Notes under the pieces: generated by a model
Seen by the model: only the letters and a program-made list of their open reading frames with translations
What the model was told of the DNA's origin: nothing
Databases searched by the model: none
DNA from: Sphingomonas sp. IC-56
Lineage (GTDB): Bacteria; Pseudomonadota; Alphaproteobacteria; Sphingomonadales; Sphingomonadaceae
Length of the DNA: 64,000 bases
Assembly (NCBI RefSeq): GCF_021043375.1
Contig: NZ_JAJNDV010000003.1
Coordinates: forward strand, 124,001 to 188,000
Direction: 5' to 3'
In this document: piece after piece, positions 34,564 through 45,965 of the stretch
Numbering within the stretch: the stretch's first letter is position 1
Layout: every line of letters begins with the position of its first letter
Program-made: the position numbers and the translations under genes

Positions 34564-35709
34564 ATGGCCGCAAGCCAAGGAGTCCGCGCGATTTTTCATC
34601 TCTTCTTTGCCCTGCCGTGCCTGTACGTGATCGCGCGCTGGCTCTGGCCGCTGAGCGTGATGCTCGAGCTGAAGATTGTGGTCGCCGTGCTGCTGCTGGT
34701 CGGATCGCAGTTCCATCTGTGGAGCCGGCTGTCCTCGGGATCGGTGTTCGCGCCCGAATTCCCGCGTGCGGTCGTGCTCCTGTTCAACTGGGCGTTCGGG
34801 GCGATCCTGCTGCTTGCCGTGTTCCAGCTGCTTCTGGATCTGGGCTGGCTTGCCACGCTGTGGGCGCGGCGCAGTGCGGCGGGGCCGGGCGACCAGCTCC
34901 GCTTTGCGATGGCCGTGGCAGCCGCCATTCTGGCGTGTATCGGCATCTGGAACGCCGTGCGGGTGCCGCCGGTAAAGGATGTCGAGATCACCGTTCGCGG
35001 CCTGCCGCGCGCATTTAACGGGTATCGCATCGTGCAGCTCACCGACCTGCACATCAGCACGTTGTTCCCGGCCGCATGGACACGCCGCATGGTAGAGCGC
35101 ACCAATGCCGCCGGCGCGGATCTGATCGTCGTCACCGGCGACTTCATCGACGGGTCGGTCGCGATGCGCCGGGACGATGTGGCGCCGCTGCGGGACCTGC
35201 GCGCCGCCGATGGCGTGTATGCGATTCCCGGCAATCACGAATATTTCTTCAGCTATCCTGAGTGGATGCGGCACTTGGCCGGGCTGGGCATGCGGATGCT
35301 GCCCAACCGGCTAGCGGTGCTCACGCGGGGCGGCGACCGGCTAGTGCTTGCCGGCGTGACAGACCTATCCGCGCCCAGTGTGGGCGAAGCGGGCCCGGAT
35401 CTGGCCGCGGCGCTGGCGGGTAGGCCGGCAGGCGTGCCGGTCCTGCTGCTGGACCATCAGCCCCGCGAGGCGCGGCGCGCGGCGGCAGCCGGCGTGGCGG
35501 TGCAGCTGTCCGGCCACACGCATGGCGGCATGATCGTCGGACTCGATCGCCTGGTCGCGCCGGCAAATAACGGCTTCGTGTCGGGGATGTACCGCCTGGG
35601 CGACATGACGCTCTATGTCAGCAACGGCACCGCACTGTGGCCGGGCTTCGCATTGCGCCTCGGCCGCCCTTCGGAACTGACGCGCATCACCTTGCGAGCG
35701 CGGCCCTGA
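34564..35709 (+). CDS. Membrane-anchored metallophosphoesterase
   Basis: Protein of 381 residues with about four N-terminal hydrophobic helices, then a calcineurin-like phosphoesterase domain. Metal ligands are D161-x-H163 (DLHIST), GDFID with D193, GNHE with H225, and GHTHGG with H318/H320. It is similar in plan to YkuE/YaeI-type enzymes that act on membrane-linked substrates. I chose the ATG at 34564 because the protein then opens with the first helix; an ATG at 34474 is also open. Confidence 0.8.
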   Translation: MAASQGVRAIFHLFFALPCLYVIARWLWPLSVMLELKIVVAVLLLVGSQFHLWSRLSSGSVFAPEFPRAVVLLFNWAFGAILLLAVFQLLLDLGWLATLWARRSAAGPGDQLRFAMAVAAAILACIGIWNAVRVPPVKDVEITVRGLPRAFNGYRIVQLTDLHISTLFPAAWTRRMVERTNAAGADLIVVTGDFIDGSVAMRRDDVAPLRDLRAADGVYAIPGNHEYFFSYPEWMRHLAGLGMRMLPNRLAVLTRGGDRLVLAGVTDLSAPSVGEAGPDLAAALAGRPAGVPVLLLDHQPREARRAAAAGVAVQLSGHTHGGMIVGLDRLVAPANNGFVSGMYRLGDMTLYVSNGTALWPGFALRLGRPSELTRITLRARP

Positions 35710-35769
35710 GCGGGGCGGCCGGCGAGATAACGCCGTGATTCCCGTGGGCTTTTCGGCTAAGGCGCGGCG

Positions 35770-36552
35770 GTGACCATTGTGCTCGCCATCCTTCTCTCCG
35801 CGCTCGCCATGACGGCGATTGTCGGGGTGCGCTACCTGCTGACCAGCGGCGCCTTTGCGCTGGCAACGCGGGTGAAGCATCCTGGGCTCTATGCCGGGCT
35901 CGACAAGCAGGTGGCGAAGGAGATCCGCTGGAGCTTGGCCTCGGCCGCGATTTATGGCGTGCCCGCCGGGGTGGTCGCCTGGGGCTGGCAGAATCTGGGC
36001 TGGACGCGGATTTACACCGAAGTCTCGGCCTGTCCGCTCTGGTACCTGCCGGTGTCGGTGCTGCTCTTCCTCTTCGCGCACGACACCTGGTTCTATTGGA
36101 CGCATCGCTGGATGCACGTGCCCAAATGGTTCCGCATCGCCCATGCCGTGCACCATGCCAGCCGCCCACCCACCGCCTGGGCGGCGATGAGCTTTCACCC
36201 CGTCGAGGCACTGACCGGCGCACTGGTCATCCCGGCTTTGGTGTTCCTGATCCCGATTCATGTCGCGGCACTGGGTACGGTGCTGGCGATCATGACTATA
36301 ATGGGTGTAACCAATCACATGGGGTGGGAGGTTTTCCCCCGTTTCATGACACGGGGGCCGCTGGGCGCGTGGTTGATCACCGCGAGCCATCACCAGCGGC
36401 ACCATGAGCAATATGGGTGCAATTTTGGGCTTTATTTCCGTTTCTGGGATCGGCTGTGCGGCACGGACAAGGGGCTCGGCGATTTCACGCGCCGCCATGG
36501 CCGTCGGGTGCCTGGCGCTGCTGGGAGGCATGACGCCGGTCGGGCAGCTTGA
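35770..36552 (+). CDS. Fatty acid hydroxylase/sterol desaturase-family membrane protein
   Basis: Protein of 260 residues with several hydrophobic helices and the three histidine clusters of di-iron membrane hydroxylases: HDTWFYWTHRWMH, HAVHH and HHQRHHEQY. The substrate is unknown; a hydroxylation or desaturation of a lipid or terpenoid is expected. The start is GTG at 35770. The end overlaps the next gene by 56 bases in another frame, so the last 20 residues are encoded together with that gene's signal peptide. Confidence 0.8.
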   Translation: MTIVLAILLSALAMTAIVGVRYLLTSGAFALATRVKHPGLYAGLDKQVAKEIRWSLASAAIYGVPAGVVAWGWQNLGWTRIYTEVSACPLWYLPVSVLLFLFAHDTWFYWTHRWMHVPKWFRIAHAVHHASRPPTAWAAMSFHPVEALTGALVIPALVFLIPIHVAALGTVLAIMTIMGVTNHMGWEVFPRFMTRGPLGAWLITASHHQRHHEQYGCNFGLYFRFWDRLCGTDKGLGDFTRRHGRRVPGAAGRHDAGRAA

Positions 36553-36907
36553 GGTCGACTTTGCCGGCATGCGATCGGCCAAGGGCGTGCTGCGCATCTG
36601 CGTGACGCGCAAGGCCGATGCCTTTCCCAGCTGCCGCGATGATCCCAATGCGATCCGGCGCAACGTGCCCGCCAGCACCGCGTCGACGCGCTTCGACGCG
36701 CTGCCGACCGGCGATTACGCAGTTGCGGTGATCCATGACGCCAACGGCAACGCCAAGCTCGACACCATGTTCGGCATCCCCAAGGAAGGCTTTGGCTTTT
36801 CGCGCAACCCGGCGATCCGCCTGGGCCCGCCAAGCTTTTCCAGCGCGCAGTTTCCGGTGACCACCGGTGCGGAAAAGCAACAAATCCGCATTCGTTACCT
36901 GCTCTAG
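36497..36907 (+). CDS. DUF2141 exported protein
   Basis: Protein of 136 residues beginning with a short signal-peptide-like stretch (AVGCLALLGG). The body has the DUF2141 pattern GDYAVAVIHDANGNAKLD and GFGFSRNP. Its function is unknown and its location probably periplasmic. The start lies inside the preceding hydroxylase gene; a longer frame back to 36404 would lack the signal peptide. Confidence 0.72.
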   Translation: MAVGCLALLGGMTPVGQLEVDFAGMRSAKGVLRICVTRKADAFPSCRDDPNAIRRNVPASTASTRFDALPTGDYAVAVIHDANGNAKLDTMFGIPKEGFGFSRNPAIRLGPPSFSSAQFPVTTGAEKQQIRIRYLL

Positions 36908-36963
36908 GAACCGTGTAGAACCGATAGCGTTTCGCGGGTGCAACATTCCTGGGGACGCAAACC

Positions 36964-37812
36964 ATGTTCTTCCGCACGCTGGCGCTGCCGCTGCTGGTAC
37001 TCGCCGCCACGCCCGCTCTGGCGCAGAGCCAAGACACGCCGCCGCCGGCCGATGCCGGCGGCGACTTTGCTATCGTCGGCGCGGGTGCGGGCATCCTGCC
37101 GGACTATGAGGGTTCGGACGATTACCGCTGGTCGCCAGTGCCCGCCGCGATCGGCCGCGTGTCGGGCTTCAACTTCCAGCTGCTCGGCAACCGGCTGAGC
37201 GTCGACCTGATCCCCGATGGCGGCGGACCCGGCATCGACTTCCAGGCCGGGCCGATCGGCGTAGTGAACTTCAACCGCACCAGCACCAAGAGCATCGACG
37301 ATCCGCAGGTAAAGGCGCTGGGGGAGCTCGGCACGGCGTTCGAGCTGGGCGGCTATGTCGGCGTCGGCAAGACCGGGGTGATCACCAGCGACTATGACCG
37401 CCTGTCGGTCAGCGTCAGCTATCGCACCGATGTCAGCGGCGTTTCCGATGCGGGCATCCTCACCCCTTCGATCAGCTACATGACGCCGCTGAGCCGCAAG
37501 GCGCTGGTCGCCGTCTTCGCCTCGGCCGAGCGTGCCGAGAACGGCCAGATGGACGCCTATTTCGGCGTCACCCCCGGCCAGTCGGTGGCAAGCGGGCTCG
37601 CGGCCTATGATCCCGATGGCGGCTGGCGCAGCTGGACGCTGGGCGCGGGCACGGCGATCTCGCTGACCGGCGACCTGACCGGCGGGCTGCAGCTGGTCGG
37701 CGGCGGCACCTATCGCAAGCTGACCGGGGACGCCGCGGACTCGCCGATCGTCCGGGTTGCCGGATCGCCCAACCAGTGGATGGGCTTCTTCGGCCTCGCC
37801 TTCTCGTTCTAA
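36964..37812 (+). CDS. MipA/OmpV-family outer-membrane protein
   Basis: Protein of 282 residues with a clear signal peptide (ATPALAQ), then alternating beta-strand pattern and a terminal phenylalanine (AFSF), as in outer-membrane barrels. The segment GILPDYEGSDDYRW is the MipA/OmpV signature. The family scaffolds murein enzymes or acts as a porin; its role here is not known. Confidence 0.85.
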   Translation: MFFRTLALPLLVLAATPALAQSQDTPPPADAGGDFAIVGAGAGILPDYEGSDDYRWSPVPAAIGRVSGFNFQLLGNRLSVDLIPDGGGPGIDFQAGPIGVVNFNRTSTKSIDDPQVKALGELGTAFELGGYVGVGKTGVITSDYDRLSVSVSYRTDVSGVSDAGILTPSISYMTPLSRKALVAVFASAERAENGQMDAYFGVTPGQSVASGLAAYDPDGGWRSWTLGAGTAISLTGDLTGGLQLVGGGTYRKLTGDAADSPIVRVAGSPNQWMGFFGLAFSF

Positions 37813-37819
37813 CCCGCAC

Positions 37820-37843
37820 GGGCGGGGGTTACGCGCCCCGCCC
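37820..37843 (+). terminator. GC hairpin after mipA-like gene
   Basis: GGGCGGGG and CCCCGCCC form an 8-bp stem with an 8-base loop, right after the stop at 37812. No T-run follows, so factor-independent termination is only possible. Confidence 0.4.
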
Positions 37844-37861
37844 AACCTGCTAAGACTCGAC

Positions 37862-39893
<2,032 letters not shown>

Positions 39894-39911
39894 GCCTAAT
39901 CAAGATTCTTC

Positions 39912-40529
39912 TCAGAGTTTTGGCCGAGTGAGGAAGTCCAGGTAATCGACGGTATAATCCTCGAAAAGGCTCGCCGCCCACTCGTTGAGATCCGGCCGGA
40001 ACTCAAGGACGAAACTTTGAAAAGAGTTCTTATCGTCGCAACTTACATAGAAGGTTGCAGAAAATCGTACCATGCCGCGCGTATCGGCTTCGACCATCCC
40101 GGACTCTTCTTCGTCCAATGGCGAGTTCAAACACAGCCTTAGATCGCAACTGTCACCCTTGATCGTGCCCAGTTCTACTCGGACATTCTCGCCAGGAGGT
40201 ATGAAGTCGAGCGGGCGTCTGAGTTCGTATATTTCAGTAGAAGTTGTGCTTAGATCGGCAGAGGACTTTGAAGCCGCTTTTACAGCGGATACATAAACAC
40301 GCGTATTTCTCGCTGGGTTTCTTCCACAATTCTTCAAATAGAATCCTAGTTGTATCTCCCAAGGAGTCTCCGGCGGGTCCCCCATGTAAGTAGAAATCAC
40401 TCCGTCCTCAAAGTGATCTGTCCCGAAACGAGGGCGTCTTATGTAGTTGATGAAGTTGAATGATTGAGACAGCATGAATCCGAGCATGGCGCTGAATGCC
40501 GACAAAAGAAGCTTATCCATTCCGCTCAT
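39912..40529 (-). CDS. Hypothetical protein with N-terminal membrane anchor
   Basis: Protein of 205 residues, one hydrophobic N-terminal helix (LLLSAFSAMLGFMLSQSF), then a soluble beta-rich domain. No family is recognised. Base composition is less GC-rich than the flanking genes, suggesting later acquisition. The ATG at 40529 has GAAGGAAG directly upstream; ATGs at 40550 and 40520 are alternatives. Confidence 0.5.
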   Translation of the reverse strand: MSGMDKLLLSAFSAMLGFMLSQSFNFINYIRRPRFGTDHFEDGVISTYMGDPPETPWEIQLGFYLKNCGRNPARNTRVYVSAVKAASKSSADLSTTSTEIYELRRPLDFIPPGENVRVELGTIKGDSCDLRLCLNSPLDEEESGMVEADTRGMVRFSATFYVSCDDKNSFQSFVLEFRPDLNEWAASLFEDYTVDYLDFLTRPKL

Positions 40530-40546
40530 CTTCCTTCGCCCATTTA

Positions 40547-40771
40547 TCATCGATAAACCTCCCGCCGACGCCCCACCCGCACGCGATAGTCGCCGATCCG
40601 CCAGCGCCAATATCCCGCATGCTCGCCAACCAGCGGCGCGCCCAGCGAACGCGGGTCGTCCAGCACCGCGATCCGCTCTTCCAGCGTCCGGATGATCCGT
40701 GCCGCTTCGCCGCGGCCCAGCTTCTTCAGTTCGTTCGCCGCCTCAGGGACGAACTCAATCGCCCAGGCCAA
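40547..40771 (-). CDS. RelE-like toxin with apparent internal deletion
   Basis: Only 74 residues. The opening MAWAIEFVPEAANELKKL and the WRWRIGDYR block are RelE/ParE-type, and the end VGRRREVYR is the usual C-terminus. About 13-15 residues that normally form a strand between GDYR and RVG are missing, in frame. This strand belongs to the central sheet, so activity is doubtful. It overlaps the antitoxin gene by 17 bases. Confidence 0.72.
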   Translation of the reverse strand: MAWAIEFVPEAANELKKLGRGEAARIIRTLEERIAVLDDPRSLGAPLVGEHAGYWRWRIGDYRVRVGRRREVYR

Positions 40772-40973
40772 GCTCGGCCTTCAGATCGGCAAGCGGGATC
40801 GCGTCTTCGGAACGGAAGTCCTTCATCCGCGCCTCGGCGAGATAGAAATCCTCCAGATCGTCGGGGTGCGCCAGGATCGCCTCGCGCGCATAGAAGGTCT
40901 TGGTGCGCCCGGTCTTCGCCGCCAGCGCCTCCAGCCGCTTCTCCAGCTCGGCGTCGATGCGCAATGCCAGCAT
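40755..40973 (-). CDS. RelB-like ribbon-helix-helix antitoxin
   Basis: Protein of 72 residues. MLALRIDAELEKRLEALAAK followed by KTFYAREAIL is the ribbon-helix-helix DNA-binding pattern, and the rest is the toxin-binding tail. The start at 40973 is preceded by GGAGGC on the minus strand. It is the first gene of the pair, overlapping the shortened RelE gene. Confidence 0.8.
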   Translation of the reverse strand: MLALRIDAELEKRLEALAAKTGRTKTFYAREAILAHPDDLEDFYLAEARMKDFRSEDAIPLADLKAELGLGD

Positions 40974-41192
40974 GCCTCCTTGCTTTACATGTATGTCATG
41001 GAACGTGGCCGAGCAACGGTCTGGGCGACGTGGTGATTGAAGATTTGAAGCGGCAGGAAGAAAGCGACTTGGCCTAAACTTTTCTAAACTTCCGCCGTCG
41101 CACATTGATCGAGCAGCGGCTTTCCGCTTGCGCGGATTGGCAAGCTGCGTCAGCTTGCGGCCGACAAGTTCTTGAAGTCAAAGGACGAAGGC

Positions 41193-42662
41193 GTGATCAA
41201 GCATAGCCGTTTCGGGGCACTTTTTTCAGCGTTGGCGCTGCTGTCCGCGTGCGGCGGCGGAGGCGGCGGCAGTGTCGCGGTTGGCGGCGGCACGGGCGCG
41301 GGCGGGGGTACCACTGGCGGCACCGGTGCCACGCCGGCGCCCACGGCCGGCTGTTCGCTGCGTGAGCGCCAGGATTGGGCGCTGTCGGTGCTGCGCGAAT
41401 GGTATCTCTTTCCCGAAACGCTGCCGGCGAGCCTCGACCCGGCGGGCTTTACCAGCCTCGACGCCTATATCGACGCGCTGACCGCGACGGCGCGGGGGCA
41501 GAACCGGGACCGGTTCTTCACCTACCGCACCTCCATCGCGGAGGAGAACGCCTATATCCGCACCGGCTCCAGCGCGGGCTTCGGCTTCCGCCTGACCTAT
41601 GACACCGCCGCTGGGCGTGTGGCCGTGACCGAAAGCTTCGAAGGCGCGCCGGCGCTGACCGCTGGCATCGACCGCGGTACCGAGATCCTGGCGATCGGCA
41701 CCACTGCGGGCAATCTCCAGTCGGTGTCGAACCTGGTGGCGAGCGGCGGGCCGCAGGCGGTGGTGAACGCGCTCGGGCCCGACACGGTCGGCACCACCCG
41801 GCTGCTGCGCGTGCGCGATGCCGCCGGAACGCGTGATGTGAGCGTCGCCAAGACCGATTACACGCTGACGCCGGTTTCCAGCCGCTATGGCACCCGGATC
41901 ATCGATAATGGCGGGCAGCGGGTCGGCTATGTCAATCTGCGCACCTTTATCGACACCGCCGATCCGGCGCTGCGCAGCGCCTTTGCCCAGTTCAAGGCGC
42001 AGGGGATTACCGACGTGATCGTGGACCTGCGCTACAATGGCGGCGGGCTGGTCTCGATCGCGGAACTGTTCGGCGATCTGCTGGGCGCCAATCGCACGCC
42101 CTCGGACGTGTTCGGCTACACGACCTTCCGTCCGGAAAAGGCGTCGAACAACGAAGTCGATTATTTCGCGCCGCAGCCCGAATCGATCGCGCCGACCCGT
42201 ATCGCCTTCATCGGCACCGGCGGCACGGCATCGGCCAGCGAATTGGTGATCAACGGCATGCTGCCCTATCTGCGCGCTAACGAGGCGCTGGTGGGCAGCA
42301 ACACCTATGGCAAGCCGGTCGGTCAGATCGCGATCGACCGGCCCGCGTGCGACGACCGGCTGCGCGTGATCGCCTTTGCAACCGAGAATCGCGACCATCA
42401 GGGCCGCTATTTCAACGGGCTGGCCAGCAACATGGACGTGACCTGCCGCGCCGGCGACGATCTGAGCCGCCCTCTCGGCGACCCTGCCGAAGCGTCCACC
42501 AAGGTCGCGCTCGATTTCCTGGCCGGGCGCAGCTGCGTGCCGATCTCCGGAGCCTCGCCCTCGGCCTCCTTGCGGACGCAGAACGTGGCCGAAGGCGTGC
42601 GCCAGCCGCTGATGCCTGAACGGCCCAGCCCCGGCCAGCATGCCGTGCCGGGCGCGTTCTGA
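41193..42662 (+). CDS. S41-family peptidase, lipoprotein
   Basis: Protein of 489 residues with a lipobox (LLSAC) followed by a Gly-rich linker, so probably anchored in the outer membrane facing the periplasm. The C-terminal half has the S41 pattern: DLRYNGGG and the nucleophile region GTASASELV, with YGKPVG after it. A PDZ-like segment lies between. GTG at 41193 follows AAGGACGAAGGC; a TTG 21 bases upstream is less likely. Confidence 0.82.
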   Translation: MIKHSRFGALFSALALLSACGGGGGGSVAVGGGTGAGGGTTGGTGATPAPTAGCSLRERQDWALSVLREWYLFPETLPASLDPAGFTSLDAYIDALTATARGQNRDRFFTYRTSIAEENAYIRTGSSAGFGFRLTYDTAAGRVAVTESFEGAPALTAGIDRGTEILAIGTTAGNLQSVSNLVASGGPQAVVNALGPDTVGTTRLLRVRDAAGTRDVSVAKTDYTLTPVSSRYGTRIIDNGGQRVGYVNLRTFIDTADPALRSAFAQFKAQGITDVIVDLRYNGGGLVSIAELFGDLLGANRTPSDVFGYTTFRPEKASNNEVDYFAPQPESIAPTRIAFIGTGGTASASELVINGMLPYLRANEALVGSNTYGKPVGQIAIDRPACDDRLRVIAFATENRDHQGRYFNGLASNMDVTCRAGDDLSRPLGDPAEASTKVALDFLAGRSCVPISGASPSASLRTQNVAEGVRQPLMPERPSPGQHAVPGAF

Positions 42663-42751
42663 GGCCGCTGCGCGACGAAGTGTTTCGCCGAAGAGTCGGA
42701 TTGTCGGGCTTTTTGTTGGATCGCACCCCCGCCATGGGCTAGGCGCGGGCC

Positions 42752-43912
42752 ATGTCGGCAAGGATCAGTTGTGACGTCGCGATCGTGGGCGGCGGCCTTG
42801 CGGGTGGGTTGATCGCGCTGGCGCTGCGGCGCCGGCGGCCCGACCTGGACGTGCGGGTGATCGAGGGATCGTCGCGCCTGGGGGGCAACCATCTGTGGTC
42901 GTTCTTCGCCAGCGACATCGATCCGGCGCACCGCTGGCTGGTGGCGCCGCTGATCGGGCATGGCTGGCCGCGCTATGACATCGCCTTCCCGGACCACGCC
43001 CGCACGCTGAAGGCGCGCTATTACTCGGTCGAATCGAGCCATTTCGACCGAGTGCTGCGCCAGGAAATGCCGCGAGCGGCGCTGCTGTTCGGCCGCGAAG
43101 TAGTGACGGTAACCCCCACCAGCGTGCAGCTGGCCGGCGGTGGGCTGGTCGAGGCGCGCGGCGTGATCGACTGCCGCGGCGCCGGCGACCTGTCGGCACT
43201 CGAACTGGGCTGGCAGAAGTTTCTCGGCCGCGAACTGGCACTCGCCGAGCCGCATGCGGTGACCAACCCCGTGGTGATGGACGCGACGGTGCCGCAGATC
43301 GACGGCTATCGCTTCCTCTACACCCTGCCTTTCACGCCCACCCGGCTGTTCGTCGAGGACACCTATTACAGCGACACGCCCGACATCGACGCAGCAGCGC
43401 TGGGCGAGCGGATCGATCTCCACGCCACCCGTCAGGGCTGGCACGTCGAACAGGTACTGCGCGAGGAAGCCGGCGCGCTGCCGGTGGTGATGGGCGGCGA
43501 CTTCGACGCGTATTGGCGCAGCGGCGGCGAGGGCGTGGCGAAGGCAGGCGTGCGCGCCGGGCTGTTCCACCCGCTCACCAGCTACTCGATGCCCGACGCG
43601 GTGCGCACCGCCGCTCTGGTGGGTGAGGCCGCGTCGATCGAGGGCGCGGCGCTGCACGAACTGCTGCACGGCCATGCGCGGCGGACATGGCGTGCTCGCG
43701 GTTTCTATCGCATGCTCAGCCGGATGCTGTTCAAGGCCGCCGAACCCGAAGCGCGCTACAAGGTGCTTGAACGTTTCTATCGACTGGACGCGGAGCTCAT
43801 CGCCCGGTTCTATGCCGGCCAGTCGAGCGCGTGGGACCGGGTACGGGTGCTGAGCGGAAAGCCACCGGTGCCGATCGGACGCGCGGTCCAAGCCTTGCGG
43901 GGAAAGATATGA
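42752..43912 (+). CDS. crtY: Lycopene beta-cyclase CrtY
   Basis: FAD/NAD-binding enzyme of 386 residues closing both ends of lycopene to beta-carotene. The N-terminal dinucleotide fold is VGGGLAGGLIAL, and RLGGNHLWSFF and FLYTLPFTPTRLFVEDTYY are CrtY hallmarks. It starts the operon crtY-crtI-LOG-crtB, its stop overlapping crtI as ATGA. Confidence 0.94.
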   Translation: MSARISCDVAIVGGGLAGGLIALALRRRRPDLDVRVIEGSSRLGGNHLWSFFASDIDPAHRWLVAPLIGHGWPRYDIAFPDHARTLKARYYSVESSHFDRVLRQEMPRAALLFGREVVTVTPTSVQLAGGGLVEARGVIDCRGAGDLSALELGWQKFLGRELALAEPHAVTNPVVMDATVPQIDGYRFLYTLPFTPTRLFVEDTYYSDTPDIDAAALGERIDLHATRQGWHVEQVLREEAGALPVVMGGDFDAYWRSGGEGVAKAGVRAGLFHPLTSYSMPDAVRTAALVGEAASIEGAALHELLHGHARRTWRARGFYRMLSRMLFKAAEPEARYKVLERFYRLDAELIARFYAGQSSAWDRVRVLSGKPPVPIGRAVQALRGKI

Positions 43913-45387
43913 AGCGGGTTGCAATCATCGGCGCTGGGTTCGGCGGCCTCGCACTTGCCATCCGGCTGCAGTCGGCGGGCGTGGACACGGTCGTGCTGGA
44001 GGCCCGCGACAAGCCGGGCGGCCGCGCTTACTATTGGGAGCGCGATGGGTTCACCTTTGATGGTGGGCCGACGGTGATCACCGCACCCGACGCGCTGGCC
44101 GAGCTGTGGCGCCTGTCCGGGCACGACATCTCGCAAGACGTGACCCTGCTGCCGATCTCGCCTTTCTACAGGCTTTCCTGGCCCGATGGGACGATGTTCG
44201 ATTATTCGAACGACGATGCCCAATTGGGCGCCGAGATTGCGCGGCTGAACCCCGAAGATGTCGCGGGATACCGCAAGTTTCTGCGCTATTCGGAGGAAGT
44301 GTACCGCGAAGGCTATGTGAAGCTCGGCCATGTCGCGTTTCTCGACTTCAGCGCGATGATCAAGGCAGCGCCAGCGCTGATGAAGGCGCAGGCCTGGCGA
44401 TCGGTTTATTCGATGGTGTCGAGCTTCGTGAAGAACGAGAAGCTGCGCGAGGCACTGTCGTTCCACACGCTGCTGGTCGGCGGCAATCCGATGGCGACCA
44501 GTGCGATCTATGCGCTGATCCACAAGCTGGAGCGCGACGGCGGGGTGTGGTTCGCCAAGGGCGGCACCAACCAGCTGGTGGCGGGCATGGTGCGCCATTT
44601 CGAGCGGCTGGGCGGCGTGCTGCGGCTGAACGACCCGGTGGCGGCGATCGACACGCTGGGCGATCGCGTGACGGGGGTACGCACCGAAAGCGGCTTTGAA
44701 ATGGAAGTCGACGCGGTCGCAAGCAATGCCGAGGTGGTGCACAGCTATCGCCATCTGCTGAAGGACTCGCGCAGTGCCCAGCGCACCGCAGCGAAGCTGG
44801 AGCGCAAGCGCTTCTCCCCGTCGCTGTTCGTGGTCCACTTCGGCGTGCGTGGCGCATGCCCGGATGTGCAGCACCATTCGATCCTGTTCGGCCCGCGCTA
44901 CAAGGGGCTGCTGGACGACATCTTCAAGCATGGCGTGCTGAGCGAGGACTTCTCGCTGTATCTGCACCACCCGACCGCCACCGATCCCAGCATGGCCCCG
45001 CCGGATCATTCGACTTTCTACGCGCTGGCGCCGGTGCCGCATCTGGGCAAGTTCCCGGCCAATTGGGACGAGATCGGCCCGATCCTAGAAGATCGTATCT
45101 TGGCCGAGGTCGAGCGGAGGATGATCCCGGGCCTTCGCGAGCGGATCGTCACCAAATTCTCGTACGCGCCGCCGGATTTCGCCAACGATCTGCGCTCGCA
45201 TCTGGGCGCGGGCTTCAGCCTGGAGCCGATCCTCACCCAAAGCGCCTGGTTCCGCGTCCACAATCGCGACGAGGCGATCTCGAACCTGTTTTTCGTTGGC
45301 GCCGGCACCCATCCAGGCGCCGGCATTCCCGGTGTGGTCGGCAGCGCCAAGGCCACGGCGGCACTGATGTTGGAAGGAAATCGATGA
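43909..45387 (+). CDS. crtI: Phytoene desaturase CrtI
   Basis: Desaturase of 492 residues converting phytoene to lycopene. The FAD-binding start is IIGAGFGGLALA with PGGRAYYWE, and the C-terminal signature FFVGAGTHPGAGIPGV is typical of bacterial CrtI. The start overlaps the crtY stop; the stop overlaps the LOG gene (ATGA). Confidence 0.96.
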   Translation: MKRVAIIGAGFGGLALAIRLQSAGVDTVVLEARDKPGGRAYYWERDGFTFDGGPTVITAPDALAELWRLSGHDISQDVTLLPISPFYRLSWPDGTMFDYSNDDAQLGAEIARLNPEDVAGYRKFLRYSEEVYREGYVKLGHVAFLDFSAMIKAAPALMKAQAWRSVYSMVSSFVKNEKLREALSFHTLLVGGNPMATSAIYALIHKLERDGGVWFAKGGTNQLVAGMVRHFERLGGVLRLNDPVAAIDTLGDRVTGVRTESGFEMEVDAVASNAEVVHSYRHLLKDSRSAQRTAAKLERKRFSPSLFVVHFGVRGACPDVQHHSILFGPRYKGLLDDIFKHGVLSEDFSLYLHHPTATDPSMAPPDHSTFYALAPVPHLGKFPANWDEIGPILEDRILAEVERRMIPGLRERIVTKFSYAPPDFANDLRSHLGAGFSLEPILTQSAWFRVHNRDEAISNLFFVGAGTHPGAGIPGVVGSAKATAALMLEGNR

Positions 45388-45965
45388 AGCGCGTTGCCGT
45401 TTATTGCGGATCGGCCACCCCGAGCGACCCCATCTACATCGAATCCGCGCGCGCGGTGGGCCGCGGCCTGGCAGAGCGCGGCATCGGCGTTGTCTATGGC
45501 GGCGGCAAGCTGGGGCTGATGGGCGCTGTTGCGGACAGCGCGCTGGAGGCCGGCGGCGAAGTGATCGGAGTCATCCCGACTGCGCTGGTCAATGCCGAGG
45601 TGGCGCATCGCGGCTTGAGCGAGTTGCACGTCGTCGACACCATGCACGAGCGCAAGGCAGCTTTCACGGAGCTATCGGACGGGTTCCTGACCATCCCGGG
45701 CGGCACCGGCACGATGGACGAGCTGTGGGAAGCGATGAGCTGGGCGCAACTGGGCTATCATGCCAAGCCGGTCGCACTGCTGAACGTCGCCGGCTTCTAT
45801 GATGGTCTGCTCGAGTTCGTGGCGAAGATGGGCAGCGTCGGCTTCCTGCGCCCGCAGCATCAGGGCATCTTGCTCGCCGACGACGATCTCGAACGGCTGC
45901 TCGACAAAATGCGCGGCTTCGAGCCGACCACGCCGATCATCCACATGAAGCGCGACGACCTGTGA
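45384..45965 (+). CDS. LOG-family phosphoribohydrolase-like protein
   Basis: Protein of 193 residues of the TIGR00730/LOG family, with GGGKLGLMG and the motif PGGTGTMDE. Members cleave cytokinin nucleotides or other nucleoside monophosphates. It is embedded between crtI and crtB with 4-base overlaps on both sides, so it is co-translated with carotenoid enzymes; no direct role in that pathway is known. Confidence 0.88.
   Translation: MKRVAVYCGSATPSDPIYIESARAVGRGLAERGIGVVYGGGKLGLMGAVADSALEAGGEVIGVIPTALVNAEVAHRGLSELHVVDTMHERKAAFTELSDGFLTIPGGTGTMDELWEAMSWAQLGYHAKPVALLNVAGFYDGLLEFVAKMGSVGFLRPQHQGILLADDDLERLLDKMRGFEPTTPIIHMKRDDL

Noticed and set aside
41226..45042. Long open minus-strand frames of 400-510 codons opposite the S41 peptidase, crtY and crtI genes
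   Set aside because: They mirror the codon positions of well-recognised plus-strand genes in GC-rich DNA, are rich in Arg/His/Gln and show no family motifs.
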